The notes beneath the pieces were generated by a model, which saw only the letters and a list, made by a program, of their open reading frames with translations, did no database searches and was not told where the DNA came from. Positions 36,767-49,444 of a DNA stretch of 64,000 nucleotides are shown here, one piece after another. Source of the stretch: Topomyia yanbarensis (Eukaryota; Arthropoda; Insecta; Diptera; Culicidae); contig NC_080670.1 in the NCBI RefSeq assembly GCF_030247195.1, forward strand, positions 208,866,546 through 208,930,545. Reading direction: 5' to 3'. The position numbers and the translations under genes were made by a program. Each line of letters starts with the position of its first letter. Within the stretch, counting starts at the first letter, position 1.

Positions 36767-37020
36767 CAGTGTGGCCAGACGTGCCGATTTATTTGTAGTA
36801 CCACCGATTCTTGACATTCCAACAGATTGAAAGACAATCAACACGAAAACTACGGATTTTTTCTCATTTCTACTGAAAACTACAGATTCTTACGGTACAA
36901 GAAACCTTCGTTGTTTCCGGTGCTCAGTGATTTGAAATGCTTTATTGACTTCAGGCTTTGAACCAAAAACAAGGCCTACTGAGAACTGCCGATAAAGCGA
37001 AACACAATCTGGCCACCCTA
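36767..37020. mobile_element. MITE-like element with GTGGCCAGA ends
   Basis: The left end cagtgtggccaga (36767-36779) is inverted at the right end as tctggccaccctag (about 37008-37021), 254 bp apart. There is no coding capacity. I could not find a matching target duplication, so the boundaries and family are tentative; the ends resemble hAT-type termini. Confidence 0.4.
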
Positions 37021-37839
37021 GCTGCTAAGAGTTTTGTATACTACGCAACGGTAAGAGGAGATAAACTAAGATCGTCGCCGGCGCAGAATTTCAGGAAAAC
37101 CAAAAAAAAACAAAAACCACCAGCTTCCACAATTTCACACACAAAAACATACACCCCCGCAGACATTTTTTCCCAAGTCGCACACCATTCGACACCGTCA
37201 TCATCGTCTTGTACCGTTCGGTATGTGGGGGTTTAAGAGAATTGCACATCGCAGCCGATTTTCTCACCTGAAAAATTAACTTTAACAAGATGTGGTCCCG
37301 ATGGTTTACGCGTGAATATCCAAATACACCCACCGCCTACACACCAGAGACGAAGAAGGCGGAAGACGAGGGCGGCAGTCTCCCGTTCCACTTTAGTCGA
37401 TTTACTATACGTATAGGTACGCCGTATCTAGGGAAAAGCCAATAACAGCGAAATAGTAGGTGCTAACGATATGACGATATTGCGGTTCAAGTGGCCGCTG
37501 CGGCTAAAGAGGTGGGAGTCCACTTGAAGATGAGCTGCCGATTAGATTATATTTCTGTTGGTATTTTCTTTTTTCTTTCCGTTTCCATCACTGAACAAAC
37601 AGCTGATTCTTGGAATATGTTCAGACATACTGCATAGCTATATCTGCTGCTGCAACGTTCATCATTTGACAACCGAACCAAAATAGAAAATTTCGCGTAT
37701 TATTTTCCGCCTGACTGGGCATCTAACGGCGGCTTACACAGAATGCTGCATTGCTGGTGGAGCGTTGACGAGTGATTTGAAAAAAATGGACTAATCATGG
37801 CTTGCTTCTTATAGCGAAAAAAATGGAATGTTTTCCGAC

Positions 37840-38140
37840 CAATTCTAAACGTTTTAAACTTGGTTGCGCCACTCGTTACCTGCATCATTGACGGAGCGCG
37901 TTAGCTGATCTCGGCTCTCGTGGAGATTAAAAATTCGATGATTCAAGCAGGCCGGGTGGCGCGCTATTGACAGCCAGCCGCCGGTGCCGAGTCAATTATG
38001 AGTTTATGCATTATTTAACAGCAATGATGGGGCTCGCTGCCGGGAGTAATAATGCGGGCGGCGGCGCGAGCTGGGGATGGTCAAGGTCGCGCAGGTTTTT
38101 CTTTTTTGCGTTTTTCATATTCATTGGCAACCGTTTATTG
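37840..38140. other. Unique, GC-elevated non-coding block (candidate regulatory element)
   Basis: Unlike its surroundings this stretch is non-repetitive and GC-rich with embedded AT cores such as gtcaattatgagtttatgc and gcattatttaacagc (homeodomain/POU-like words). It has no convincing reading frame. It lies in the presumed Asator 5' intron. Enhancer function is inference. Confidence 0.25.
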
Positions 38141-38559
38141 TTCTACGCGCAAATTGGTGTGGCGCGCGATGCGGACCCTTGGATGGATCGATGAAATTTT
38201 AATAACTATACTAAATAGGCATAATGATAATAATAATAACAAGTGCTGTTTTGTATATAATATGAAGGGAATAGATGGATACTCGGACTTATGTGATGGG
38301 TGATTTTGTATAACTTATGAATACGTTTTTCGGTAGGTTCAGTCTGCGAATGAGTCTCTCTTTGTTTACTTTTAAACATCTTGTAGGGAAACTATGCTTA
38401 AGAGCAATAATATTTTAGTATACTTATTCCAGTGAAATAAAATTTCTTGAAAAATACAAATTCCATGATTGATTTGAATTAAAAATATGATCGAAAGCTC
38501 GGTATTTCTTTAAAGGGAAGTTCTCATTCAAAATTTTCTTCAAAAAGATTCTTTACATT

Positions 38560-38990
38560 ATTTATACGACACTTTAAAATCTAAGATTTTGACTTCCGGT
38601 TAAAAAATATCTATATTGCTAGAGGCTGGGTATTTTTGAAACAAGGATGCAAAGTAGATGACAGAAATCGATGTCTGACGCTATTTTGAAATTGATGATG
38701 GTATCTTCCGGTTACGAAAAATTGTTATATAACCCTTTCAATATGGATGTATTGGGAATGACATTAACGAGTTTCGAAAAATACTGGAATCGTAGAACCA
38801 AGGCCATCATCCAAATGATAAGCTCTGTGTTCGGTTCCACTTTGGATTAGTCAGGTAATTATTGTGAGCGTGCATTACCGGAGGTGGCGCACCTGACTAC
38901 TCTCAGTATGTGTGTTTTGTGAATGGGGATTACGGGTAGATGACGGATAACTATGGCTGAAGCCATTTTAAAAGTGTCCACCATATCGTG
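38560..38990. repeat. Dispersed repeat fragments
   Basis: Two or more diverged copies of the motif set described at 36340-36490 occur here (cttccggtta, gatgac..aatcgatg, gacgctattttgaaa). No coding content. Confidence 0.4.
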
Positions 38991-39369
38991 TTTAACGGAT
39001 TTATCGATCCACGCAAAAAAAAGTTCGGGCCGGCGTCCGGGCCGCTATGAGACGCTCTCGGCTCGAGACGCTCGTCTAATATGAACATGAATATGGAATA
39101 TGAAAATAGGAACAATTTCTTTTGTTGTCGGGAGTTGTCCTACTGCAGCTGTAGAGCTAACGTGTATGTAACTTAAATTTTATATTAAAACCGTTTTCCT
39201 TTCGCACATTCGCGTGTGCTCTAGAATGATCGCGCGCGCTGTGAATCTGATGCTTGATTTTTCGTGTACGGCTCAGAATCTAGAACAAAGTGGGTTCTTC
39301 CACATCACTAAAACTACGTGACGAATGAAAATTTTTAAAGTCACGTAAATAAAAAAACGAAACATCACT

Positions 39370-40190
39370 AAAGTTCCCGGTCATATCGCCATGGAACGTG
39401 TTGTCCAGTGGATATGAGAACTTTCTTTTTAATTGATTCAATTGAAGACATGGACCTACACTTCAGGAATCGAGGATACGGACTTCGGAACGTGACCGAT
39501 TCATGATCATGGCGGACAGTTCAGTTTCACGCTTGTGACCGCGTTTGAATGTTTATAAGTGCTGAGACGGTCATATTATCACCGGGATGTTATCATGTCT
39601 GCGAGAGCGCGGTCGTAGGTTGCGTGGACGATCACGAAGGGCTCAAGCATTTGTATGTTTGTTTGTCGCGTGTGTGTGTGACTTCGTGTGTATAAATTCG
39701 ATTTTTAAGTCACCATGGAACGTGTAGTTTAGTAGATTATGCTACTAGGGCTGCGAAAAGGAATTTCCCGAGAAAAACCGATTCATGATCGCGCGACCAC
39801 GGGCATTTGAAGGTTTACTCTTAAGACCGCATTTGTGAATTTATAAGTGCTAAACCGTTCACTTAGTCACCGGAGTGTTATCCTGTTTGCGAGATCGTGG
39901 ATGTGGTTGTGCGTGGATGATCGCGAAGGACTCGAGCGTTTGTATGTTGACGTTTTTGTTGCGTGTACTAGTGCGTATATAACTTCGCGTGGACGACATG
40001 TCTAGTTTTTATTTCTATTGGTTCAACTGAAAGCATGAATTTGGGCTACTAGGATCAAGGGCATATATTTCCGGACGTGACCGATTCATGATTGCGCGAG
40101 CGGTGGGCTGATGCTTGCGACCGCTTTAGTAAATTTTTAGGTGCAAACGTTCACTTAATTACCGGACTGTTTGCATTTGTGACCAGGACC
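39370..40190. repeat. Tandem array of a ~295-bp unit (about 2.7 copies)
   Basis: Landmarks recur in the same order: ccatggaacgtgt at about 39389 and 39713; accgattcatgat at about 39495, 39778 and 40079; tttataagtgct at 39550 and 39838, with a decayed form at 40133; gatcgcgaagg-type words near 39635 and 39928. Spacing is 284-301 bp. A separate diverged copy lies at 58.39-58.58 kb. There is no open frame; this could be the internal repeat of a mobile element. Confidence 0.7.
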
Positions 40191-41183
40191 AGGAATCCGG
40201 CGAGTCCGGCTCATCAGAATCCGACACTAACGTAGTGCTAGAACTAAGCTAGGCTAAACTCCCAAAACAGATACATGATATGCGTTCTTGAGGAAACTCC
40301 TAGTACAGTGTCATGTCTCGCAAGAAACAGAGTCCTGATTAAGCTGATGAGAAGTGGCGAAATAGAAATTTGGTGCGTCTTTTCTTAGTCCTGACACTGA
40401 GCTAGTGTCGGATACTGATGAGATGAAGTCGAAAGGTGTTCTGCCCGTCACGCGCAAAAGTGAGTTAACCCAACTTTCTTCTAAGTGAAGGAAAATTGGT
40501 TTTCGTTGGTTAAATGTTTCTGCTTAGAAAGGGATATATCATAGTGAATAAAATGAGGAAATGAAAATGAGCTCACAAGAGTGGCGCCTACATAGCATTG
40601 TACTGTGTACAAGTCATTGGAAAGGTCTATGTATACATGTTTTTCTGAAGACTTATTTAGACTAGAAAACTAATACGCTACTCGTGATTATAAACATAAA
40701 AACATCAAGAAAAAAAATAAAAAAAGGGAAATTGAAAATAGTAAATAAATAAAAGTAATGGAAAAATACAAAAATATGGAACAATATTAAAAAAAACTAA
40801 GCATGTTTGCAGTTTGGTCATAAATTTAAGGAAAAATAGGAATTTGTTATTAATTTTAAATATAATTCACAGTTTTTCGGTTTTTCGTTCGCCATTTGTC
40901 GGCGAAAATTAGCGAATAGGGCGTTCGCTAGAGTGGCGATTAAGTAGCTGATGTGCAGTTTTCTACTGCAAACACCTTCGAAAAGACCTATATAAGCGGT
41001 AATTCGCTCAATTATGTCAAATCAAAGCTTCAGCAGGACTTTCCAGGGCTTTTTATGTCAGAAAACTGCCCATGAGCTGCTTAGACGCCACTCCGGTTCC
41101 TTTAATTTAATTTTAATAGATTTTTTGTTAAACACCACATTTTCTGTTATCTAATTTCAATTTGATTTTTTTTCCTCGAACAG
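40191..41183. other. Presumed end of the Asator 5' intron, nothing recognised
   Basis: AT-rich, with one weak copy of the dispersed gatgagatgaagtcgaaa motif near 40415. It ends in a long pyrimidine run and acceptor, tttttttcctcgaacag, at 41183. Confidence 0.35.
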
Positions 41184-41859
41184 TGCCACTCGTGGGCTGA
41201 ACCGATTCTAGTCAGTCGTACAACGATCTAGTTAAGCAAGCAAACAGTTGCAAATTCAACCAAAAACAACAACAAAGTGTGATACCTAAATGACCATGAC
41301 ATTATAGAACGTAATTCCAACACAAAAAAAAATAAACCAGTGATCCACCAGTAGTATACACTCGCACCGCGTTATAGACAAAAACTTTTATCTCAAATCA
41401 TCCCTACCCAAATGCTGCTCCTCCCGGAATATTGGATGCCATATCATCGTCGTACCGTACGTCACCAGCACCAGCGGCCCCCGATCGGTCTTCTTTGCCG
41501 ACTAGTCAGAACAAGAGCGCGCTAGAAAAGATTACCACCATCGTGTTGTTGTTCCTGATCATTCGCCATCGGTTTCACTGCCAACCGAACATCCAACAAC
41601 AGCAGGGGCCACGCACACTCCTATTCCGGATTTGTGGTAGAAAAGTAAAACAGCCCCGCACTCGATTGCCGGTGGTAGTTGAGCAGTAGGAGAACCCCGA
41701 TCGCTCGGGTGAATCCTGAGCCTCAACTGTCGCCTCCGCTCGCTCCATCCGCTCCCCTGGTAACGGCGAGACCCAGACCAGACTATTCCTAGCAACCGGT
41801 TCAACCCGATCGTCGCCAAAACGGATAAAGTAAACGGCACCAAGATTACGGACAACAAC
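41184..41859 (+). other. Asator: Asator 5' UTR exon (upstream part)
   Basis: A strong acceptor at 41183 is followed by an exon-like leader that runs without another obvious intron to the start codon at 41860. An initiator-like tcagtcg at about 41214 offers an alternative local transcription start. The frame of the start codon is closed by an in-frame TAA at 41761-41763 with no ATG in between, supporting 41860 as the start. Confidence 0.5.
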
Positions 41860-44404
<2,545 letters not shown>

Positions 44405-44768
44405 TTTATTGATGAAAACTATGAAATTATAAGAGGAAAAGCGTATAAAGCAGTATAGGAAAAACAGGTGTTTGGGGAAAATCATTGCGAATATCACAGC
44501 CGACGATTCTTAAAAAAAAAATCAGGACACAGTCACCAAATCTCGTCAGCGACATTTATTCATACTGCTGCGAAAGCGCTCACTCGGGTCAATATATCAA
44601 CTGTGACTAGTTGCTATTTTATCATACCACATGTAGCAAACAGCTGTTCAGTGTGTTACCTTTAAAGAAATTAATCGTCCGTACAATTTCGTGTGCAATA
44701 GCGACATCTATCGAATGGCTTAAAACAGTAACTATTGGTTGGGCAACCGTTTGTGAGTTTGTGCTAGA
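44405..44768 (+). other. Asator: Probable Asator 3' UTR
   Basis: The sequence following the stop codon has no further recognisable exon. I see no canonical AATAAA nearby, so the 3' end is unresolved. Confidence 0.3.
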
Positions 44769-44894
44769 TTAAGTTGCCGTCAATTTCTTGGCCACTTCCA
44801 CATTGAATTTTCCGCGGTGTGCCATCTGATTACAGAACTGGTACATAGCAATCTGTTCTTGATACGTGCGTAGCGTGGTTTGTGCATTAATCAT
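44769..44894 (-). CDS. Unidentified 41-residue open frame with protein-like composition
   Basis: The minus-strand frame from ATG 44894 to TAA 44769 encodes a peptide with well-mixed composition (TYQEQIAMYQFCNQMAHRG in the middle, ending VAKKLTAT) that does not look like random AT-rich translation. A stop lies six bases upstream of the ATG, and a consensus donor-like gtaaga sits just before it, so it could also be the end of a decayed gene or the edge of a mobile element. I do not recognise the family. Confidence that it is a real coding sequence is low. Confidence 0.2.
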   Translation of the reverse strand: MINAQTTLRTYQEQIAMYQFCNQMAHRGKFNVEVAKKLTAT

Positions 44895-44899
44895 TTCTT

Positions 44900-45210
44900 A
44901 CATTTTGAGTCTTCAAGTAATAGGCGTAATGTATTTCACTATTTTCAGTAATTTTTAGTACGCGATGCCGGATCGTGTATTTGTACCTTTGTAAATTTGA
45001 CGTCATCCATATACACAGAGATGCTCGTTTTGTTGTACTCTAACATACCAACCGAACGGGGGACTGTACTGATTTTTCGATGTTTTTTTCATTAAAAAAG
45101 AATATATATCCTGACTTGTCCGCTTTAGATACGGCATTTTCAAACTGAATGGAAGGAAGAGAATTACACACATTTCCAAAACAACAGATTGTTCTTATTG
45201 TTTGATTCCC
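44900..45210 (-). pseudogene. Protein-like remnant with ISVYMDD segment
   Basis: The minus strand reads through RSVGMLEYNKTSISVYMDD (around 45070-45002) and stops about 17 codons later. The upstream frame is broken. A related segment, TKISVYMDLGLKD, is found on the same strand near 52740-52700. Neither is recognised. They may be two copies of one decayed gene or mobile-element protein. Confidence 0.25.
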
Positions 45211-46250
45211 TGGTTTCAAAAAGGTAATTATTAATTAATTATACTGGTTAATTCTGTTATTGGGTTCTCAAGGTTCCTAATCCCATTTTTGTTCCTTTCT
45301 TAGCAGTTTTTTTTTAATTTTTTGGTTTCTTATTTGTCCATTTGCTTTCGTTCACTTTCGATTTTAGTTGTCACTTTTAGTCACAGTCTACACCTTTTCT
45401 TTCTTCTTTCTGTTTTTGGTTTTTTATCTGTTTCTTTCCAGTTTCTATTTCATTTGTTTAGTTTTCCTTTCTTTTAGCCATTCTACGTTATTTTTATCAT
45501 TTGTTTTCCCTCTTCTTTTTATTTACAAAAACTATCCGTTTCTTTTTTTTCAAAATGCGTTTGTTTTCTTGTCTTTCTTTTTTTCATTTTGGTCGTTACC
45601 TTTAACTTTATATTTTTAGATTATTCTATCCTTATTTTTTCTATTTTCATAGGATTTTCTACAGCATTTCCTTCGTTTTTTTAAATTATTCTTTTCTATT
45701 CCGCTTTTCCTTCTTTTGATTCCTCTTCCCTTGGCCTACATTTTACATTTTTTTTTCTCAACTGTTCATTTTCATTTACAATTTTTCTTTTTTTATTTTC
45801 CCTCCCTTCCCTTGTTTTCACGTTTCCTGTTTCATAATAATTCAGTCCTTTGTTCCTATACTTTTCTTTTTGTTAAATTTTCATATTTCTTTTCTTCTTT
45901 CACTCATTTTTTTCCTTTTATATTTTTACTTTGTGTTCTTTTCCTTCTTTTTTAGCTTCATTTTCCTTCTTTTTTTAGCTTTTACTTTGGCCTTTTTTCT
46001 TAAAAAAATATTTTTTTTAGTTGTGTGAATTTTTCCCTTCACCCAATTATTTTTCTCTTTATCGATACTGTTTTTCTTCGTTTCCTTTTGAACTCATTCT
46101 TTTTTCATTTGTTGTATTCCCGCCTTCTATTTTTGTTTCAACCATTTAATGTTTGTCTGTTTTCTTGTTTTCCTTTCTCTGTTTTATTTTGATCATTTTT
46201 CCTGTTATTTTACACGCTTTCCTTATTTTCCATTCTTAATTTTTTTGTTT

Positions 46251-46352
46251 TAATTATAGAGGTTTCAATCTTTTGCTGGACCAGCCCTATTTGGGGGGAA
46301 GCAGAATACAAGGCAATCGATTTGCCAACTGCGCTGTGCTCATCCCATTCTC
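46251..46352 (-). mobile_element. Truncated tRNA-derived SINE (minus strand)
   Basis: Shares acaaggcaatcgattt and the following ccaac with the more complete SINE at 48155-48306, and has a similar AT-rich end (cctctataattaaaac on the minus strand) running into the purine-rich strand of the tract. The B-box region is replaced by unrelated sequence, so the copy is diverged or internally deleted. Confidence 0.5.
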
Positions 46353-46914
46353 CATTTGTTTGCGCTGCCTTTTTTTCTTTTTCTGCTCTTTTGTTTCTGT
46401 TATAATAGTTCAAATATTTTTCCAATGCTGTGTTTTTTGCCTTCGCTTCTCACTTTTTTGTAGTTCATTCACCGTTAATAAACTTTAGCCTCTTTCATTA
46501 TTCATTACTATCTTCCTATATCGTTCTTTTTTTAAATTTCTTACTTAGTTCTCACTTTTTTTTGTTTTTTTATCTATTCCATATTATTCCATATATTCCT
46601 TCCTTTTTTGGTTTTGCTTGTTCCTTTACTCCTTTTCTATTCAAACTTTCTCTTTGTTAGTCCCGTTTTTTATTCTCTTTTTCTAATCAGCGTCATGTTT
46701 TACTGATCGCTTTCCCCACTTTCTCTTTTTGTTTTTTTCCTTTTTTTATTTTTGCTCATCTTTTATTTCTTCTTTCTATTTTCCACTTCCTTTTAATTTT
46801 TCTCCTTTCTCTTTTCCATTTCCTATTCTTTCTTTTTTATTTTGTTACGTTCATTTGATTTTTTTTTTCAATTTATCTTTTTGTATTTGTTTCATTTATT
46901 TCCCTGTTTCCTCC

Positions 46915-47136
46915 ATATCTGTCCTTGTATGCAAAAGTGACGTAAACCCCATCGAGTTTATTTTTCAGGAAATCAATTTTTGTCTTGCCTGATGCGGGTA
47001 AAAGCATGCTTTCGTCACGTTGTTTTTCGCGTTTTAAGTCTTTTATATTTGAACTCACCTGCAATGAAAGATGCGGATTGTCGTAACGAACTTAAAACTT
47101 GGCGTTTACGTCACTTTTGCATACAAGGTCAGATAT
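46915..47136. mobile_element. 222-bp MITE with ~32-bp terminal inverted repeats
   Basis: The left arm runs atatctgtccttgtatgc then aaaagtgacgtaaac (46915-46947). The right arm is its inverse, gtttacgtcacttttgc then atacaaggtcagatat (47104-47136), with one mismatch. It stands out against the pyrimidine tract. No coding capacity and no clear target duplication; the family is unknown. The arms contain a CRE-like tgacgtaa core. Confidence 0.75.
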
Positions 47137-48154
47137 TTGTCCGTTTCATACCTTTCGTTCTATCTTATACTATTCGATTTACATTTCTCGTTTTCTTCAG
47201 ATTTCCCCTTTGGTTCCTATTTTTATCTTTTCTTTTTCCAATTTGCTTGTATCGTTGTTTATTTCTTTAATATTTGGTTTCTATTTTGTTCAATTGCTAT
47301 CAACTTTTGTCCATTTTACTGTTTCTTGCATTTGCTATCTATTTTCCCTTCTTTTATTCCTTGACGTTTGAGCGTTCTTTTCCAGATAGTTTTTACATTA
47401 TTTTCTTTGTTTCTTGCTTACCGCTCTTCCGTTTTCCATTTTCTATATTTATAATCATTTTTTCCCAAACTGTTCGTTGTAATCTATTAGTTTTTCGGTA
47501 TTCTCATTTCCTTATTTCTCCTTCCATTTTTCCTATTTCTTATATTTGTTTTGAAGTTTTTCTTTCATTTTTTATTTTTTGTGCTTTTATAGATTTTTTT
47601 CTGTTTTGTTTTCTCCCTTTCTTCATTTTATTTTCTTTCTTTTTTTTATTCATTTCGATTGTGTTAATTTTTTTCAGTTTGTCTTTTCGTTCATTATTTT
47701 TCTGGGGTTTTATGCAGTTTTATTTCTTTTTAATTCCCTTATATTTTTTTTATTCTGCATATTTTTCTTTTTTCTTTCTTTCTTGTTTTATTTCTTTTTA
47801 GTAAAATCATCGTCTATCAATTTCATTCTTGTCCTACCGACTTTTCACCGTTTCCGTTTCTCTTAATTTGCCTTTTATTGCTTTTATTGTTAGTATTATT
47901 TTCCTATGCAGACTTTTTCTCTTTCCTAATATCCTTTTCTTTGTATGTCTTCCTTCTTTCTTTTAGTCCAATATTTATCTTTTAGCTTTTCAGTTTTTTG
48001 TATTATTTTCACTTGTTGGTTTTCCTGGTTACTTTTGCCACACTCCGCACTGGTTTGCCATTTTTTTCACCCTATTTTTCTACGCCTAGTTTTGTTTCCT
48101 AGTTTTTTCTTTTCTATATATTTCTATCTCATATATTATTTTCTTTTTTTTATT

Positions 48155-48306
48155 TCGATTATAGGGCTTTTAACCTTAAGGTCATTCGCCTCTTCGGGTT
48201 AGAAAAAACTATTATGAAAAATTTCTAACCCTATGTGCGGGGTCGGGACTCGAACCCAGGTGCGCTGCGTACAAGGCAATCGATTTACCAACAACGCTAC
48301 GCCCAC
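48155..48306 (-). mobile_element. tRNA-derived SINE (minus strand)
   Basis: On the minus strand the element begins gtgggcgtagcgttgttgg (A-box region), followed about 40 bp later by the Pol III B box ggttcgagtcc (complement at 48246-48256), then a short body. It ends in an A-rich tail (ataatcgaaataaaaaa) that merges with the pyrimidine tract. This is the architecture of tRNA-derived SINEs known from mosquitoes. It is not a tRNA gene: no acceptor stem closes around it. Confidence 0.8.
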
Positions 48307-48830
48307 CCTTCATTATTTTCTTTTTTCTCTTTTTTCTGTTTTCCATGTTTCTCTTTCTCAATTTCTATTTTCTGTTTCCAGTTTTTTTCCTTTTTTATTG
48401 TGGATTTTCTTAATTTTCTTTTTGTTTTATTTTTTTACTTTCATTTTTCCCAAATTGTTAATTCTTCTTTTGATTATTTCATTTTAGTTTTAGTATTCTT
48501 TTGATTGTTAGTTTCCTCATTTTTTTCCTTTCTCGCTCTTTCTGTTTTTTTTCTTTTGCATTAATCAATCGAATCTCATTTTTGATGTATCTCCGTCGTT
48601 TTTTCATTACTCCTTTAATTTTCTCATTTACTTTTTCTGGTTTGGTCTATTTTTATGAGTATTGGTGTTTTCCGATTTCTTTTTTTCTTCGTTTTAACAC
48701 ATTTTTCTATGCATTGTTCTGTTTGATCCATCCAACTTTTACTTTTTTTTGTCTCTTATTCTGTTTTGCAATACGCTGTCCTGGTTTTTTTTCTTCGTCA
48801 TTTTTCATTTTGTTGCAGCTTTACGTAACA

Positions 48831-49028
48831 AAAATTTTGATCCTAGCACCCTTAGTGGGTTTTATGAAAGACAATTACCTTAAATACGAGGTATCACGTG
48901 AACTCGTCTCCCGTCGACTGCAGTTCGGGGTGTCGGTAGAGCTTAGGTAGAGGTTAGAGTACTTTACCTCATTTCTTTTTAATTTCTCACAATTTCGTCT
49001 TTTCCGTCTATTTTTCCTTTTTTGTAAT
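48831..49028. other. Mixed sequence between the tract and the LTR element
   Basis: A non-pyrimidine insert with no recognisable identity (48831-48960), then a short return to T-rich sequence up to the target duplication gtaat (49024-49028). Confidence 0.3.
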
Positions 49029-49398
49029 TGTTACCGCGGTTGTAGCTGCTGGTCACCCTAAACACAATTACTTGTCAAATGTGTACTTATAGCTCAGCTA
49101 ACCCTAACGATCATGAACGATCGAGTGAACAAAGGGTGAAGATCTTCTCTTGATTGATTCAAGTCTTATATCAAACATTATTAAATTAATTGAAATTTAT
49201 TCATATTATTATTGGTTCGAGACCAAAACGCCGAGCGTAATCAAACACTGAAAATTGTAAGTGGAATATTAATTTATTGTACATTTAATCATACTGATCA
49301 CAATATATCGCACAGTTGAAGCTGATTAATACATAACCAAAACAACATCTTTAATCTGCTATCGAAACTCAGTGCGTTTGCACTCGTTCGACGTAACA
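49029..49398 (+). repeat. 5' LTR (370 bp)
   Basis: Begins with TG and ends with CA in tgttac...gtaaca, preceded by the target duplication gtaat. By eye identical over its full length to the 3' LTR at 50795-51164. Confidence 0.9.
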
Positions 49399-49444
49399 AT
49401 CTTCAAAATTTTCACTTGACCGTTTCGGTCACTTGCGAAGCAGG

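Larger units (their letters stand above)
45290..48830. repeat. Giant pyrimidine-rich tract, left part
   Basis: For about 3.5 kb the plus strand consists almost wholly of T and C with very few purines, apart from inserted SINEs (46251-46352, 48155-48306) and a MITE (46915-47136). No fixed period is visible; tttcttttt, tttcc and ttttattt words dominate. Long plus-strand frames rich in Phe, Ser and Leu (up to 175 codons) are artefacts of this composition. The tract resumes at 51185-52000 on the far side of an LTR element. Confidence 0.85.

Noticed and set aside
48155..48306. tRNA gene on the minus strand
   Set aside because: A-box and B-box-like promoter elements are present but there is no closed cloverleaf or acceptor stem, and an A-rich tail follows; this is a SINE.
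45368..48950. Phe/Ser/Leu-rich frames resembling multi-pass membrane proteins
   Set aside because: A T/C-only tract inevitably translates to Phe, Ser and Leu; no codon bias or conserved motif supports coding.
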